A DNA stretch of 64,000 nt from contig NZ_BMQC01000001.1 of NCBI RefSeq assembly GCF_014647915.1, positions 248,001-312,000 of the forward strand, read 5' to 3'. This document shows, one piece after another, positions 15,732 to 32,819 of this stretch; the stretch's first letter is position 1, and the number at the start of each line of letters is the position of its first letter. This stretch comes from Pilimelia terevasa. Lineage in GTDB: Bacteria > Actinomycetota > Actinomycetes > Mycobacteriales > Micromonosporaceae. The notes under the pieces are model-generated. The model ran no database searches, was not told where the DNA came from, and saw only the letters and a program-made list of their open reading frames with translations. The position numbers were made by a program, and so were the translations under genes.

Positions 15732-16445
15732 ATGCAGCATGGCAAGAGCTACCGCAAGGCCGCGGAGCTGATCGACCGGAACAAGCTGTACACGCCCGCC
15801 GAGGCCGTCGAGCTGGCGAAGAAAAGCACGTCCGTGAAGTTCGACCCGACCGTCGAGGTCGCCATGCGCCTGGGCGTGGACCCGCGCAAGGCCGACCAGA
15901 TGGTCCGCGGCACCGTCAGCCTGCCCCACGGCACCGGCAAGACCGCGCGTGTCGTGGTCTTCGCCACCGGCGCCAAGGCGGAGGAGGCGACCGCCGCCGG
16001 GGCCGACGTCGTCGGCACCGACGAGCTGGTGGCCCGGATCCAGGGCGGCTGGCTGGACTTCGACGCCGCGATCGCGACGCCGGACCAGATGGCCAAGATC
16101 GGCCGGATTGCGCGGATTCTGGGCCCGCGCGGCCTGATGCCGAACCCGAAGACGGGCACGGTCACCATGGACGTGGCCAAGGCGGTCGCCGACATCAAGG
16201 GCGGCAAGATCAGTTTCCGGGTGGACAAGCACTCGAACCTGCACCTGATCATCGGCAAGGCGTCGTTCACGGCCGACCAGCTCGTGGACAACTACGCCGC
16301 GGTACTCGACGAGGTGCTGCGCGCCAAGCCGTCCTCGGCCAAGGGCACGTACCTCCAGAAGGTCACGCTCACCACGACGATGGGCCCGGGCGTCCCCGTC
16401 GACCCGAAGGTCGTCAAGAACATGCGTGAGACCGCCGAGGTCTAG
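15732..16445 (+). CDS. rplA: 50S ribosomal protein L1
   Basis: 237 residues from ATG 15732 (AGGAG upstream). Has the L1 signature: [20 protein letters not shown], and the usual N- and C-terminal RNA-binding domain I parts ([28 protein letters not shown]). L1 binds the L1 stalk of 23S rRNA and, in many bacteria, represses the rplK-rplA mRNA. Followed by a 16-bp hairpin. Confidence 0.97.
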   Translation: MQHGKSYRKAAELIDRNKLYTPAEAVELAKKSTSVKFDPTVEVAMRLGVDPRKADQMVRGTVSLPHGTGKTARVVVFATGAKAEEATAAGADVVGTDELVARIQGGWLDFDAAIATPDQMAKIGRIARILGPRGLMPNPKTGTVTMDVAKAVADIKGGKISFRVDKHSNLHLIIGKASFTADQLVDNYAAVLDEVLRAKPSSAKGTYLQKVTLTTTMGPGVPVDPKVVKNMRETAEV

Positions 16446-16460
16446 GCCTCCCGGCAGCAC

Positions 16461-16496
16461 GGCGAAGGACGTCCCCGACGGGGGGCGTCCTTCGCC
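16461..16496 (+). terminator. Hairpin terminating rplKA
   Basis: A 16-bp stem (16461-16476 with 16481-16496, one G-T pair) with tetraloop GACG, 15 nt after the rplA stop. No T-run. Confidence 0.75.
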
Positions 16497-16559
16497 GTCT
16501 CCCGGAACCCCGCCGGATTGCCCGGCTGGACGGCACCCCGCCGGAAGCACCCAGGCGGG

Positions 16560-16781
16560 ACCGGGTAGGATCCCCGTTCGTAGTTCCACCCATAGACCGC
16601 TGGTTGCCGTCGGGAGACCGATGGCTGAAGGGCCCGCCACGGCGGGCGGCCCGCGCAGGGGAGGACGGCAGCGTTGTCCGGCGCCCTCGCGCGCCGGGTC
16701 CCGCCCCGTGCGCCCCGTGCGCCGGGGCGTCTCTCGTTTCCGGGCCGCACCACCAGCCATGAGCAACGAGAGAGGAGGGAC
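16560..16781 (+). promoter_or_regulatory. Leader of rplJ-rplL, possible L10-leader RNA
   Basis: This 220-nt stretch has no gene. It contains a 7-bp GC stem GCCCGCC-AC-GGCGGGC (16632-16647) followed by GGGGAGGACGG. Bacterial rplJ mRNAs usually carry an L10-binding leader for autoregulation; position and stem fit, but I could not derive the full consensus fold. Confidence 0.4.
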
Positions 16782-17324
16782 ATGGCGGACAAGCCTGTAC
16801 GGTCCGACAAGGCCGCCGCGGTCGCCGAACTGAGCGACAGCTTCAGGAACTCGCCGGCCACCGTGCTGACCGAGTACCGCGGCCTGACGGTCTCGCAGAT
16901 GACCGCGCTGCGGCGTTCGCTCGGCCAGGACACCAAGTACTCCGTCGCCAAGAACACCCTGGCGAAGCGGGCAGCCACCGACGCCGGCATCGCGGGCCTG
17001 GAGGAGCTGTTCACCGGTCCTACCGCGCTCGCCTTCGTCTCCGGCGACCCCGTCGAGGCGGCCAAGGGCCTGCGTGACTTCGCGAAGACCTACCCCGCCC
17101 TGGTGATCAAGGGCGGCGTCTTCGAGTGCAGGGCGATCTCGGCCGACGAGGTCAAGAAGCTGGCCGACCTTGAGTCCCGCGAGGTGCTGCTGGCCAAGCT
17201 GGCCGGCGCCATGAAGGGCAACCTGAGCAAGGCCGCGGCCCTGTTCCAGGCCCCGCTGGCCAAGGCCGCGCGCGCGGCTGCCGCGCTGCGCGACAAGCGT
17301 CAGGACGAAGGCGGCGAGGGCTGA
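16782..17324 (+). CDS. rplJ: 50S ribosomal protein L10
   Basis: 180 residues from ATG 16782 with GAGGAGG 3-4 nt upstream. N-terminal RNA-binding domain has [20 protein letters not shown] and [12 protein letters not shown], then a C-terminal helix spine ([20 protein letters not shown]) that binds L7/L12 dimers. Forms the stalk base; autoregulates its operon in many bacteria. rplL follows after 54 bp. Confidence 0.97.
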   Translation: MADKPVRSDKAAAVAELSDSFRNSPATVLTEYRGLTVSQMTALRRSLGQDTKYSVAKNTLAKRAATDAGIAGLEELFTGPTALAFVSGDPVEAAKGLRDFAKTYPALVIKGGVFECRAISADEVKKLADLESREVLLAKLAGAMKGNLSKAAALFQAPLAKAARAAAALRDKRQDEGGEG

Positions 17325-17378
17325 CGCCCACCCGCCCCCGATCTACCCCACCGCAGAAGCTAGGAAAGGACGCCTGAC

Positions 17379-17765
17379 ATGGCGAAGCTCAGCACCGACG
17401 AACTGCTCGACGCGTTCAAGGAGATGACGCTGATCGAGCTCTCCGAGTTCGTGAAGCAGTTCGAAGAGGTCTTCGAGGTCACCGCGGCCGCGCCGGTGGC
17501 CATGGCCGCCGTTGCCGGCGGTGGCGGCGGCGCCGCCGTCGTCGAGGAGGAGAAGGACGAGTTCGACGTCGTCCTGGAGTCCGACGGCGGCAAGAAGATC
17601 CAGGTCATCAAGGTCGTGCGCGAGCTGACCGGCCTCGGCCTGAAGGAGGCCAAGGACGCTGTCGAGGCCGCGCCCAAGGCCATCCTGGAGAAGGTCAACA
17701 AGGAGGCCGCGGAGAAGGCCAAGGAGAAGCTCGAGGCCGAGGGCGCCAAGGTCACCCTCAAGTGA
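17379..17765 (+). CDS. rplL: 50S ribosomal protein L7/L12
   Basis: 128 residues from ATG 17379 (AGGAAAGGA upstream). Dimerisation N-terminus ([20 protein letters not shown]), Ala/Gly hinge (VAGGGGGAA) and factor-binding C-terminal domain with [20 protein letters not shown]. Acidic, as the family requires. A strong terminator follows, so rpoB is at least partly transcribed from its own promoters. Confidence 0.97.
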   Translation: MAKLSTDELLDAFKEMTLIELSEFVKQFEEVFEVTAAAPVAMAAVAGGGGGAAVVEEEKDEFDVVLESDGGKKIQVIKVVRELTGLGLKEAKDAVEAAPKAILEKVNKEAAEKAKEKLEAEGAKVTLK

Positions 17766-17786
17766 GCTGACGCTCCACACGTCCGT

Positions 17787-17821
17787 CGCGGGCGGGTACC
17801 CACACCGGGTGCCCGCCCGCG
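17787..17821 (+). terminator. Terminator after rplL
   Basis: 15-bp stem CGCGGGCGGGTACCC (17787-17801) with 17807-17821, loop ACACC, 21 nt after the rplL stop. Confidence 0.75.
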
Positions 17822-17911
17822 CGGCGTAGGCGACAAGGGACATTTGTCCGGATCCGCGGTGGCGGGTGCGGGCGGAGCGCGATCTCTCGGTCGCAACCAG
17901 CAATCCGGCTC

Positions 17912-17940
17912 TTGACTGGACCTGCCGGGCCAGGCACGCT
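17912..17940 (+). promoter_or_regulatory. Candidate distal rpoB promoter
   Basis: TTGACT (17912-17917), 17-bp spacer, CACGCT (17935-17940). The -35 is strong and the -10 weak. It lies in the 600-bp gap between rplL and rpoB, which has no supported gene. Confidence 0.4.
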
Positions 17941-18208
17941 GGCATCAGCACAGCCTTCGGCGCGACGTGAGCCACCCGCGAGAGCGGGCGGGAGCACCCG
18001 CGACGGGCCTGTTCCGGCGGCCCCGGACCGAGCTCTGAGACTCGGCGGCCGACCGATGCCGGGCGCCGTCGCCGTGCTCGCCCCGGCCCATCGTCTGTCC
18101 TGCGGCTGCTGCGCTCGGAGTTCCGGGTTACGACCCGGGCTTTCCGGGTGCGGGCGGCGCCTGCCGCTCGTATCGTGGTGCCACGTGCTGGCGCCGCGCG
18201 GTGGTGGC

Positions 18209-18237
18209 TGGACAGCGGTTGGCCGCTCGGCTACACT
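18209..18237 (+). promoter_or_regulatory. Candidate proximal rpoB promoter
   Basis: TGGACA (18209-18214), 17-bp spacer, TACACT (18232-18237): a good match to the housekeeping consensus. The predicted start near 18244 would give a leader of about 120 nt before the rpoB TTG. Confidence 0.6.
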
Positions 18238-18367
18238 GCTAGTTTGCGCTGCCTTCCGAAAGTTTTCCTGCCCAGAATCTGCTGCGTCAAGCGGTTGATC
18301 TTGGAGCGGGTCCCTCGGAGTGCGCGTGAAACGGCCGTTGCAGCACCGGTCCTCGGAAGGACGCATC

Positions 18368-21300
18368 TTGGCAGCTTCCCGCCCTGCGAAGACCAGTCGT
18401 AATTCGCTAGCTCCCCGCCGGATCTCCTTCGGCAGGATCACCGAACATCTTGAGGTTCCCAATCTCCTCGCCATCCAGACCGAGTCGTTCGACTGGCTGG
18501 TGGGCAACGAGGCGTGGCAGAACCGGAACGCGGACGTCGAGTACGCCCGCTCCGGTCTCGCCGAGATCCTTGAGGAGATCAGTCCCATCGAGGACTTCTC
18601 CGGCACGATGTCGCTGTCCTTCTCCGCCCCGCGCTTCGACGAGGTCAAGGCCTCGATCGAGGAGTGCAAGGAGAAGGATCTGACGTACTGCGCGCCGCTG
18701 TTCGTGACCGCGGAGTTCACGAATAACACGACTGGTGAGATCAAGAGCCAGACCGTCTTCATGGGTGACTTCCCGATGATGACGCCCAAGGGCACGTTCA
18801 TCATCAACGGCACCGAGCGCGTCGTGGTCTCCCAGCTCGTCCGGTCCCCGGGCGTGTACTTCGACAAACAGCCCGACAAGACCTCGGACCGGGACCTGAC
18901 CAGCGTCAAGGTCATCCCGAGCCGGGGTGCGTGGCTTGAGTTCGACATCGACAAGCGCGACACCGTCGGCGTGCGCATCGACCGCAAGCGGCGCCAGGCC
19001 GTCACGGTCCTGCTCAAGGCCGTCGGTTGGTCCGCGGAGCGCATCCGCGAGAAGTTCGGCTGGTCCGAACTGATGATGACCACCCTGGAGAAGGACCACG
19101 TCGGCGGCCAGGACGAGGCGCTGCTCGACATCTACCGCAAGCTGCGCCCGGGTGAGCCCCCGACGCGCGAGAACGCCCAGACCCTGCTCGACAACCTCTT
19201 CTTCAACCCGAAGCGGTACGACGTCGCCAAGGTCGGGCGGTACAAGTTCAACAAGAAGCTCCTGGTCGAGGTGCCGATGACCACGGGTGTGCTGACCGAG
19301 GACGACATCGTCGCCACGGTCGAGTACCTGTGCAAGCTGCACACGGGCGAGGAGCCGGACGAGCGTCAGGTCTACGAGGCCGACGACATCGACCACTTCG
19401 GCAACCGGCGCCTGCGCACGGTCGGCGAGCTGATCCAGAACCAGGTCCGCGTGGGCCTGTCCCGGATGGAGCGCGTCGTCCGCGAGCGGATGACGACGCA
19501 GGACGTCGAGGCGATCACGCCGCAGACCCTGATCAACATCCGCCCCGTCGTGGCGGCGATCAAGGAGTTCTTCGGCACGTCGCAGCTCTCCCAGTTCATG
19601 GACCAGACCAACCCGCTCGCGGGCCTGACCCACCGGCGGCGCCTGAGCGCCCTCGGCCCGGGCGGCCTGTCGCGCGAGCGGGCCGGCTTCGAGGTCCGCG
19701 ACGTGCACCCGTCCCACTACGGCCGGATGTGCCCGATCGAGACGCCCGAAGGCCCGAACATCGGGCTGATCGGCGCGCTCTCGACGTTCGCGCGGGTCAA
19801 CCCGTTCGGCTTCATCGAGACGCCGTACCGCAAGGTCGTCGAGGGTGTCGTCACCGACCAGATCGACTACCTGACGGCGGACGAGGAGGACCGGTTCGTC
19901 AAGGCGCAGGCCAACTCGCCGCTCAAGAGCGACGGCGCCTTCGCCGAGGACCGCGTCCTGGTCCGCCGCAAGGGCGGTGAGGTCGACTTCGTGCCGCCCA
20001 CGGCCGTCGACTACATGGACGTGTCGCCGCGGCAGATGACCTCGGTCGCCACCGCGATGATCCCGTTCCTGGAGCACGACGACGCCAACCGCGCCCTGAT
20101 GGGCGCGAACATGCAGCGGCAGGCGGTGCCGCTGGTCAAGGCCGAGGCGCCGTTCGTGGGTACGGGCATGGAGTACCGCGCCGCGGTCGACGCCGGTGAC
20201 GTCGTCGTCGCCGAGGTCGCGGGCGTGGTCGAGGACCTGTGCGCCGACTACATCACGGTGCTGCAGGACGACGGCTTCCGCCGCACGTACCTGCTGCACA
20301 AGTTCCGCCGCTCCAACGCCGGCTCCTGCGTCAACCAGAAGCCGGTCGTCTTCGAGGGCGACCGCGTCGAGGCCGGTCAGGTCGTCGCCGACGGCCCCTG
20401 CACCGACGAGGGCGAGATGGCGCTCGGGCGCAACCTGCTGGTGGCGTTCATGTGCTGGGAGGGCCACAACTACGAGGACGCGATCATCCTGTCGCAGCGC
20501 CTCGTGCAGGAGGACGTCCTCACGTCGATCCACATCGAGGAGCACGAGGTCGACGCCCGGGACACCAAGCTCGGCCCGGAGGAGATCACCCGCGACATCC
20601 CCAACGTCTCCGAGGAGATGCTGGCGGACCTGGACGAGCGGGGCATCATCCGGATCGGCGCCGAGGTCGTCCCCGGCGACATCCTGGTCGGCAAGGTCAC
20701 GCCGAAGGGCGAGACCGAGCTGACCCCGGAGGAACGGCTGCTCCGCGCGATCTTCGGCGAGAAGGCGCGCGAGGTCCGGGACACGTCGCTGAAGGTGCCG
20801 CACGGCGAGACCGGCACGGTCATCGGGGTGCGGACGTTCTCGCGCGAGGACGGCGACGAGCTGTCCCCGGGCGTCAACGAGCTGGTCCGGGTGTACGTGG
20901 CCCAGAAGCGGAAGATCCAGGACGGCGACAAGCTCGCCGGCCGGCACGGCAACAAGGGCGTCATCTCCAAGATCCTCCCGGTCGAGGACATGCCGTTCCT
21001 GAGCGACGGCACGCCCGTCGACATCGTGCTCAACCCGCTGGGTGTCCCGTCCCGGATGAACATCGGGCAGGTGCTGGAGACGCACCTCGGCTGGCTGGCC
21101 AAGACGGGCTGGAAGGTCGAGGGCGACGACGCGCAGTGGAAGAAGTCGCTGCACGCCATCGGCGCCAGCGAGTCCGCGCCGGACACCAACCTCGCGACGC
21201 CGGTCTTCGACGGCGCCCGGGAGGAGGAGATCACCGGTCTGCTCGACAGCACGCTGCCGACGCGGGACGGGGTCCAGCTCGTCAACTCCACCGGTAAGGC

Positions 21301-21817
21301 CCAGCTCTTCGACGGCCGCTCCGGCGAGCCGCTGCCCGACCACATCGCGGTCGGCTACATCTACATCCTGAAGTTGAACCACCTGGTCGACGACAAGATC
21401 CACGCACGGTCGACCGGCCCGTACAGCATGATCACGCAGCAGCCGCTGGGTGGTAAAGCACAGTTCGGCGGGCAGCGCTTCGGTGAGATGGAGTGCTGGG
21501 CGATGCAGGCGTACGGCGCCGCGTACGCCCTGCAGGAGCTGCTCACGATCAAGTCCGACGACGTGGTGGGCCGGGTCAAGGTCTACGAGGCCATCGTCAA
21601 GGGCGAGAACATCCCGGAGCCGGGCATCCCGGAGTCCTTCAAGGTACTGCTGAAGGAACTCCAGTCGCTGTGCCTCAACGTCGAGGTGCTCTCCAGCGAC
21701 GGCGTGGCCCTGGAGATGCGGGAGACCGACGACGAGGTGTTCCGCGCGGCGGAGGAACTCGGCATCGACCTCTCCCGGCGGCCGAACGAAGGCGCCATCA
21801 CCGTCGACGAAGTCTGA
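18368..21817 (+). CDS. rpoB: RNA polymerase beta subunit
   Basis: 1149 residues from TTG 18368, chosen because GGAAGGA lies 6 nt upstream and the protein then starts [17 protein letters not shown] like other actinobacterial RpoB. All conserved blocks are present, including the rifampicin-resistance region at about 405-435 ([11 protein letters not shown]...[13 protein letters not shown]), [19 protein letters not shown] and the C-terminal [20 protein letters not shown] that contacts RpoC. In the rifampicin region Thr414, Ala418 and Arg423 stand where E. coli has Asn518, Ser522 and Lys527; the key Asp, His and Ser (E. coli 516, 526, 531) are unchanged. rpoC follows after 211 bp. Confidence 0.98.
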   Translation: MAASRPAKTSRNSLAPRRISFGRITEHLEVPNLLAIQTESFDWLVGNEAWQNRNADVEYARSGLAEILEEISPIEDFSGTMSLSFSAPRFDEVKASIEECKEKDLTYCAPLFVTAEFTNNTTGEIKSQTVFMGDFPMMTPKGTFIINGTERVVVSQLVRSPGVYFDKQPDKTSDRDLTSVKVIPSRGAWLEFDIDKRDTVGVRIDRKRRQAVTVLLKAVGWSAERIREKFGWSELMMTTLEKDHVGGQDEALLDIYRKLRPGEPPTRENAQTLLDNLFFNPKRYDVAKVGRYKFNKKLLVEVPMTTGVLTEDDIVATVEYLCKLHTGEEPDERQVYEADDIDHFGNRRLRTVGELIQNQVRVGLSRMERVVRERMTTQDVEAITPQTLINIRPVVAAIKEFFGTSQLSQFMDQTNPLAGLTHRRRLSALGPGGLSRERAGFEVRDVHPSHYGRMCPIETPEGPNIGLIGALSTFARVNPFGFIETPYRKVVEGVVTDQIDYLTADEEDRFVKAQANSPLKSDGAFAEDRVLVRRKGGEVDFVPPTAVDYMDVSPRQMTSVATAMIPFLEHDDANRALMGANMQRQAVPLVKAEAPFVGTGMEYRAAVDAGDVVVAEVAGVVEDLCADYITVLQDDGFRRTYLLHKFRRSNAGSCVNQKPVVFEGDRVEAGQVVADGPCTDEGEMALGRNLLVAFMCWEGHNYEDAIILSQRLVQEDVLTSIHIEEHEVDARDTKLGPEEITRDIPNVSEEMLADLDERGIIRIGAEVVPGDILVGKVTPKGETELTPEERLLRAIFGEKAREVRDTSLKVPHGETGTVIGVRTFSREDGDELSPGVNELVRVYVAQKRKIQDGDKLAGRHGNKGVISKILPVEDMPFLSDGTPVDIVLNPLGVPSRMNIGQVLETHLGWLAKTGWKVEGDDAQWKKSLHAIGASESAPDTNLATPVFDGAREEEITGLLDSTLPTRDGVQLVNSTGKAQLFDGRSGEPLPDHIAVGYIYILKLNHLVDDKIHARSTGPYSMITQQPLGGKAQFGGQRFGEMECWAMQAYGAAYALQELLTIKSDDVVGRVKVYEAIVKGENIPEPGIPESFKVLLKELQSLCLNVEVLSSDGVALEMRETDDEVFRAAEELGIDLSRRPNEGAITVDEV

Positions 21818-21900
21818 CAAAGAGCACAGGACCGGCGGGCGCGAGTCAGCCAGTTTCACAGGCTTTCGCCGCCTGCCGGTCCGACAAGCGCGAGTGAAAA

Positions 21901-21973
21901 GGAATGTGGGGCCGTCCCGACTGCGCAGGGATGAGCCTGACCGCCCGGAGCAGGCGGGGCGGCCCCACATTCC
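21901..21973 (+). terminator. Long hairpin between rpoB and rpoC
   Basis: A 19-bp stem with one G-T pair (21901-21919 with 21955-21973) closes a 35-nt loop, midway between the two genes. It resembles a terminator or RNase III-type processing site. Full termination here would stop rpoC expression, so partial termination or processing is more likely. Confidence 0.55.
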
Positions 21974-22028
21974 GGACCACGAAATACGAGACGTGAAAAC
22001 AGGCAACACCCGACTCGAGGGATAGCGG

Positions 22029-25922
<3,894 letters not shown>

Positions 25923-26003
25923 GCGGCAGGCAAGCAGGCAGGACGCGGCGGGGCTACCGTGCAGGCAGGGGCGCGCCGAGGCGCCGGGGGAAGCGGGGGA
26001 GCC

Positions 26004-26519
26004 ATGACCGGTCCGGGCCAGCAGCCGTCCCCACACCACCACCACCGCCAGCCGCCACCGCCGGCGGGCCGGGCGCACGGCGCCTATCCCAGCCGGGCCA
26101 CCCACCACCCCGGTCCGCACACGCCGCACTGGCCGGCCCCCGTGCGGTTCCTGCCGGTGCCGGACACCGGCTACGTGCTCGGCTACCTCCCGGCGCCCAG
26201 CGCGGTCTCCGGGCTGGCGGTCGGCGCGCTGGTCGCCGGTGTCGGCGCGACGCTGGTGAGCGCGCTGGCCGTCCTGTTCGGCATCGGCGGCGCGTCCGCG
26301 GGGTGGGGCACGCTCGTCGCCGGTGCCGTGGCGATCCTGACGGTGCTCCTCGGCGGCGGGGCGATGGGCCTGGGCGCCTTCGCGCTGCGGCAGGTCCGCC
26401 GGGCGCCGGGGGCGGTCCGCGGCCGCGGCCTGGCCCTGACGGGCGTCGTGGCGGGGGGACTGGGCGTGGTCCTCGCGCTCTGCGCGGTCGGCGGCGCCGC
26501 GCTCATCCAGTTCGGCTGA
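26004..26519 (+). CDS. Small membrane protein with His/Pro-rich N-terminus (DUF4190-like)
   Basis: 171 residues from ATG 26004 (GGGGGA upstream). The first 65 residues are rich in Pro, His and Gln (SPHHHHRQPPPPAG), cytosolic and disordered. Two or three transmembrane helices follow (AVSGLAVGALVAGVGATLVS; LVAGAVAILTVLLGGGAMGL; ALTGVVAGGLGVVLALCAVG) with a short basic loop RQVRRAPGAVRGRGLAL between, the pattern of DUF4190-type proteins. Function unknown. It sits between rpoC and the str operon on the same strand. Confidence 0.65.
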   Translation: MTGPGQQPSPHHHHRQPPPPAGRAHGAYPSRATHHPGPHTPHWPAPVRFLPVPDTGYVLGYLPAPSAVSGLAVGALVAGVGATLVSALAVLFGIGGASAGWGTLVAGAVAILTVLLGGGAMGLGAFALRQVRRAPGAVRGRGLALTGVVAGGLGVVLALCAVGGAALIQFG

Positions 26520-26618
26520 CGCCGCCGCCCGGCCCGCAGGGGAACGGCCGGCGGCGGCCGCGGCTCCTCGGTAGACTGGCGCGCGTGCCCGGCCGCCCGC
26601 GGCGGCGGGGACCCGGTT

Positions 26619-26647
26619 TTGACCTCCGTCCCGGGGGTGGGTACTCT
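26619..26647 (+). promoter_or_regulatory. Candidate promoter of the str operon (rpsL-rpsG-fusA)
   Basis: TTGACC (26619-26624), 17-bp spacer, TACTCT (26642-26647). A start near 26654 would give a leader of over 400 nt. A possible -10 TAGACT upstream near 26572 has no -35. Confidence 0.5.
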
Positions 26648-26920
26648 TTGCGATCGTGCCCGGGGCCTGCCCGGGCGCACTCGTGTGCGCGGCCCGCGGT
26701 GCGGATGCCAGTCGTCCGACCGCCCTGGCACCGCCTGTGGGAACGCAACACCCCACCCGGTGTCGGGCCCGCGGAGCGCACGGGTGACAATGACAGATCT
26801 GCGCGCTTTCGCGCGCACCCCGGACGGCCCGCGGGCGGTCCGGGACATGTGGTCCCGCGCGAGCGGGTCCGCGCCAGACACCGGCGTACGCGTGAGCAGG
26901 GCCGGTGTCCGGCAGGTCGG

Positions 26921-26946
26921 GCGACACGCCCGACCGCGGGGGTCGG
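26921..26946 (+). repeat. 26-bp leader element, copy 1 (upstream of rpsL)
   Basis: Identical to 31754-31779 upstream of rpsJ. The element is GCGACACG followed by CCCGACCGCGGGGGTCGG; its right part can fold as CCGACC-GCGGG-GGTCGG (6-bp stem). It lies 135 bp before the rpsL start. No further copy was noticed in the window. Confidence 0.75.
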
Positions 26947-27081
26947 CAACGGCCCGCGCACCACGGCCCGGCCTACCGGCGGGGTCGGCACAGCAGTCGG
27001 CGCGGCCGTACCACGACGGCCGAAAGGCCCGTCGCGCCGCGAGGCGAAGGCGCGTCAACAGTAAGGGAGCGGAGAGACCCG

Positions 27082-27456
27082 GTGCCCACGATCCAGCAGC
27101 TGGTCCGCAAGGGCCGCCAGGCGAAGTTGAGCAAGTCCAAGACGCCGGCGCTGAAGGGGAGCCCCCAGCGGCGTGGGGTGTGCACCCGCGTCTACACGAC
27201 CACCCCCAAGAAGCCGAACTCGGCGCTGCGCAAGGTCGCCCGCGTCAAGCTCAGCAGCCAGATTGAGGTCACGGCGTACATCCCCGGCGTCGGCCACAAC
27301 CTCCAGGAGCACTCGATCGTGCTCGTCCGCGGCGGCCGGGTGAAGGACCTCCCCGGCGTGCGGTACAAGATCGTTCGCGGTTCGCTGGACACCCAGGGCG
27401 TTCGCAACCGCAAGCAGGCCCGTAGCCGCTACGGTGCGAAGAAGGAGAAGAGCTGA
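27082..27456 (+). CDS. rpsL: 30S ribosomal protein S12
   Basis: 124 residues from GTG 27082 (GGAGAG upstream), starting [15 protein letters not shown]. The decoding-site loop [17 protein letters not shown] and [10 protein letters not shown] have the Lys residues of streptomycin-sensitive S12. C-terminus [15 protein letters not shown] is normal. rpsG starts 1 bp after the stop. First gene of the str operon, after a long leader. Confidence 0.97.
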   Translation: MPTIQQLVRKGRQAKLSKSKTPALKGSPQRRGVCTRVYTTTPKKPNSALRKVARVKLSSQIEVTAYIPGVGHNLQEHSIVLVRGGRVKDLPGVRYKIVRGSLDTQGVRNRKQARSRYGAKKEKS

Positions 27457-27457
27457 C

Positions 27458-27928
27458 ATGCCGCGTAAGGGCCCAGCACCGCGTCGTCCGCTGACGCCGG
27501 ACCCCGTGCACCACTCGCCGCTGGTCACCCAGTTGGTGAACAAGATCCTGCTCCGCGGCAAGCGCGGCCTCGCCGAGAAGATCGTGTACGAGGCACTGGA
27601 GGGCGCCCGCGAGAAGTCGGGCACCGACCCGGTCGTCGTCCTGAAGCGGGCGATGGACAACGTGAAGCCGACCCTGGAGGTCCGCAGCCGGCGCGTCGGC
27701 GGCGCCACCTACCAGGTGCCGGTCGAGGTGCGCCCGGCCCGGGCCATGACGCTGGGGCTGCGCTGGCTGGTGCAGTACTCCCGCGCCCGCCGCGAGAAGA
27801 CCATGGTCGAGCGCCTGATGAACGAACTGCTCGACGCCAGCAACGGCCTCGGTGCCGCCGTCAAGCGGCGCGAGGACACGCACAAGATGGCGGAGTCCAA
27901 CAAGGCCTTCGCGCACTACCGCTGGTAA
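27458..27928 (+). CDS. rpsG: 30S ribosomal protein S7
   Basis: 156 residues from ATG 27458. [16 protein letters not shown] start, then [20 protein letters not shown] and [20 protein letters not shown], the S7 signature that binds the 3' major domain of 16S rRNA. C-terminal [21 protein letters not shown] complete. In E. coli S7 represses the str operon; no equivalent site was sought here. fusA follows after 39 bp. Confidence 0.97.
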   Translation: MPRKGPAPRRPLTPDPVHHSPLVTQLVNKILLRGKRGLAEKIVYEALEGAREKSGTDPVVVLKRAMDNVKPTLEVRSRRVGGATYQVPVEVRPARAMTLGLRWLVQYSRARREKTMVERLMNELLDASNGLGAAVKRREDTHKMAESNKAFAHYRW

Positions 27929-27967
27929 CCAGCCCCTTTCTGACGACGACGAAGTAGGGACGAAGCA

Positions 27968-30064
<2,097 letters not shown>

Positions 30065-30121
30065 TCGCGGGACGTCGGGGCGGGATTGCGCCCCACCGGG
30101 CCTGACGGCCGCAACCAGGCT

Positions 30122-30141
30122 TCCCCGGGGCCACCCGGGGA
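30122..30141 (+). terminator. Small hairpin between fusA and tuf
   Basis: 8-bp stem TCCCCGGG-GCCA-CCCGGGGA. No T-run; it may attenuate read-through into tuf. The 150-bp gap probably also holds a tuf promoter, not recognised. Confidence 0.4.
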
Positions 30142-30213
30142 GACCGTCGACAGAGTCCCTAGCGCGCACCACCGCACGCGGGGCGTACGTACGAAGTCCA
30201 CAGGAGGACACCA

Positions 30214-31407
<1,194 letters not shown>

Positions 31408-31413
31408 TGGGAC

Positions 31414-31449
31414 GGTGCCCGCCCTCCGGCGCTACGGAGGGCGGGCACC
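31414..31449 (+). terminator. Terminator after tuf
   Basis: Perfect 15-bp stem GGTGCCCGCCCTCCG (31414-31428) with 31435-31449, 6-nt loop, directly after the tuf stop. Confidence 0.8.
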
Positions 31450-31484
31450 GGGCCGCCCCCAGGGGGTGGCACCCCCGATTTCGG

Positions 31485-31505
31485 ATGCCGTAACGCGTAC
31501 GGCAT
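31485..31505 (+). promoter_or_regulatory. Inverted repeat at the likely S10-operon promoter
   Basis: ATGCCGTA-ACGCG-TACGGCAT, perfect 8-bp arms. Its right arm overlaps CATAAT (31503-31508), a good -10, so the repeat could be an operator or simply the promoter spacer. No clear -35. Confidence 0.4.
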
Positions 31506-31753
31506 AATGAACAGGTTGCGTAGCGGGCGGTCGCCCCTGGGTCTCAGGTTCCTGACGGTGTGCAAGGCACGCTGACGGGAAGCTGAGAATGCCAGGGTCC
31601 GGCCCTCACACGCGGCGACCGGAGGCCACCGGCCTTCACGTCGCCCCACTTCCGCAGGTCAGGTCCACGCCGGGCAGTTTCCGCCCGGCGGTGTGGCGCG
31701 CCGGGCGGGTCCGGATACTGGCTCCACGTCAGTGTCGGGGACTGCCCGCCAAC

Positions 31754-31779
31754 GCGACACGCCCGACCGCGGGGGTCGG
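31754..31779 (+). repeat. 26-bp leader element, copy 2 (upstream of rpsJ)
   Basis: Identical to 26921-26946 over 26 bases, including the CCGACC/GGTCGG stem. It lies 67 bp before the rpsJ start in an untranslated stretch of about 340 bp. Presence in the leaders of two ribosomal operons suggests a shared cis element. Confidence 0.75.
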
Positions 31780-31846
31780 AGAAAAGGTCGGTGCGTCGGC
31801 GTTCGAGCCGGCGAGGGATCGCAGAAGAGAAGGAACGGAAGCCATC

Positions 31847-32155
31847 ATGGCGGGACAGAAGATCCGCATCCGGCTCAAGGCGTACGACCACGAGGTCGTC
31901 GACTCCTCGGCGCGCAAGATCGTCGAGACGGTCACGCGGACCGGTGCTCACGTCGCGGGCCCGGTGCCGCTGCCGACGGAGATCAACCGCTACTGCGTGA
32001 TCCGCTCGCCGCACAAGTACAAGGACTCGCGGGAGCACTTCGAGATGCGCACGCACAAGCGCCTCATCGACATCCTGGACCCGACCCCGAAGACGGTCGA
32101 CTCGCTGATGCGGCTCGACCTGCCTGCCGGCGTCGACATCGAGATCAAGCTGTAG
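31847..32155 (+). CDS. rpsJ: 30S ribosomal protein S10
   Basis: 102 residues from ATG 31847 (GAAGAGAAGGAA upstream). [20 protein letters not shown] start and [20 protein letters not shown] signature. S10 also is the partner of NusG and NusB in antitermination. First gene of the S10 operon; rplC follows after 13 bp. Confidence 0.97.
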   Translation: MAGQKIRIRLKAYDHEVVDSSARKIVETVTRTGAHVAGPVPLPTEINRYCVIRSPHKYKDSREHFEMRTHKRLIDILDPTPKTVDSLMRLDLPAGVDIEIKL

Positions 32156-32168
32156 GGACTGCGAACTC

Positions 32169-32819
32169 ATGGACAGGCAAGTGAAGGGCATCCTGGGCGC
32201 CAAGCTCGGCATGACCCAGGTCTGGGACAACAACCGTGTTGTCCCCGTGACCGTGGTGCAGGCCGGCCCGTGCGTCGTGACCCAGGTCCGCACGGCGGAC
32301 AAGGACGGCTACTCGGCGGTGCAGCTCGCCTACGGCGACATCGACCCGCGCAAGGTCAACAAGCCGGTTCAGGGCCACTACGCCAAGGCCGACGTCGCGC
32401 CGCGCCGCCACCTGGTGGAGCTGCGGACCGCTGACGCCGGCGAGTACGCCCTCGGTCAGGAGGTGAACGCCGAGACCTTCCCCGCGGGGGCGGTCATCGA
32501 CGTCACCGGCAAGACCAAGGGCAAGGGCTTCGCCGGTGTCATGAAGCGGCACGGCTTCCACGGTCTGAAGGCCAGCCACGGCGTCGAGCGCAAGCACCGC
32601 TCGCCCGGCTCCATCGGCGGCTGCGCGACCCCGGGCCGCGTCTTCAAGGGACTGCGCATGGCCGGCCGCATGGGCGGCCGCCGCTTCACCGTGCAGAACC
32701 TGACGGTGCAGGCGGTCGACACCGAGAAGAACCTGATCCTGATCAAGGGCGCCGTACCCGGCCCGGCCGGCGCGCTCGTCCTGATCCGTACCGCAGCGAA
32801 GGGTGGTGCGAAGGCATGA
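32169..32819 (+). CDS. rplC: 50S ribosomal protein L3
   Basis: 216 residues from ATG 32169. Contains the loop reaching the peptidyl transferase centre ([25 protein letters not shown]) and [15 protein letters not shown]. Its stop overlaps the rplD start by 4 bp. Early assembly protein; normal length. Confidence 0.97.
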   Translation: MDRQVKGILGAKLGMTQVWDNNRVVPVTVVQAGPCVVTQVRTADKDGYSAVQLAYGDIDPRKVNKPVQGHYAKADVAPRRHLVELRTADAGEYALGQEVNAETFPAGAVIDVTGKTKGKGFAGVMKRHGFHGLKASHGVERKHRSPGSIGGCATPGRVFKGLRMAGRMGGRRFTVQNLTVQAVDTEKNLILIKGAVPGPAGALVLIRTAAKGGAKA

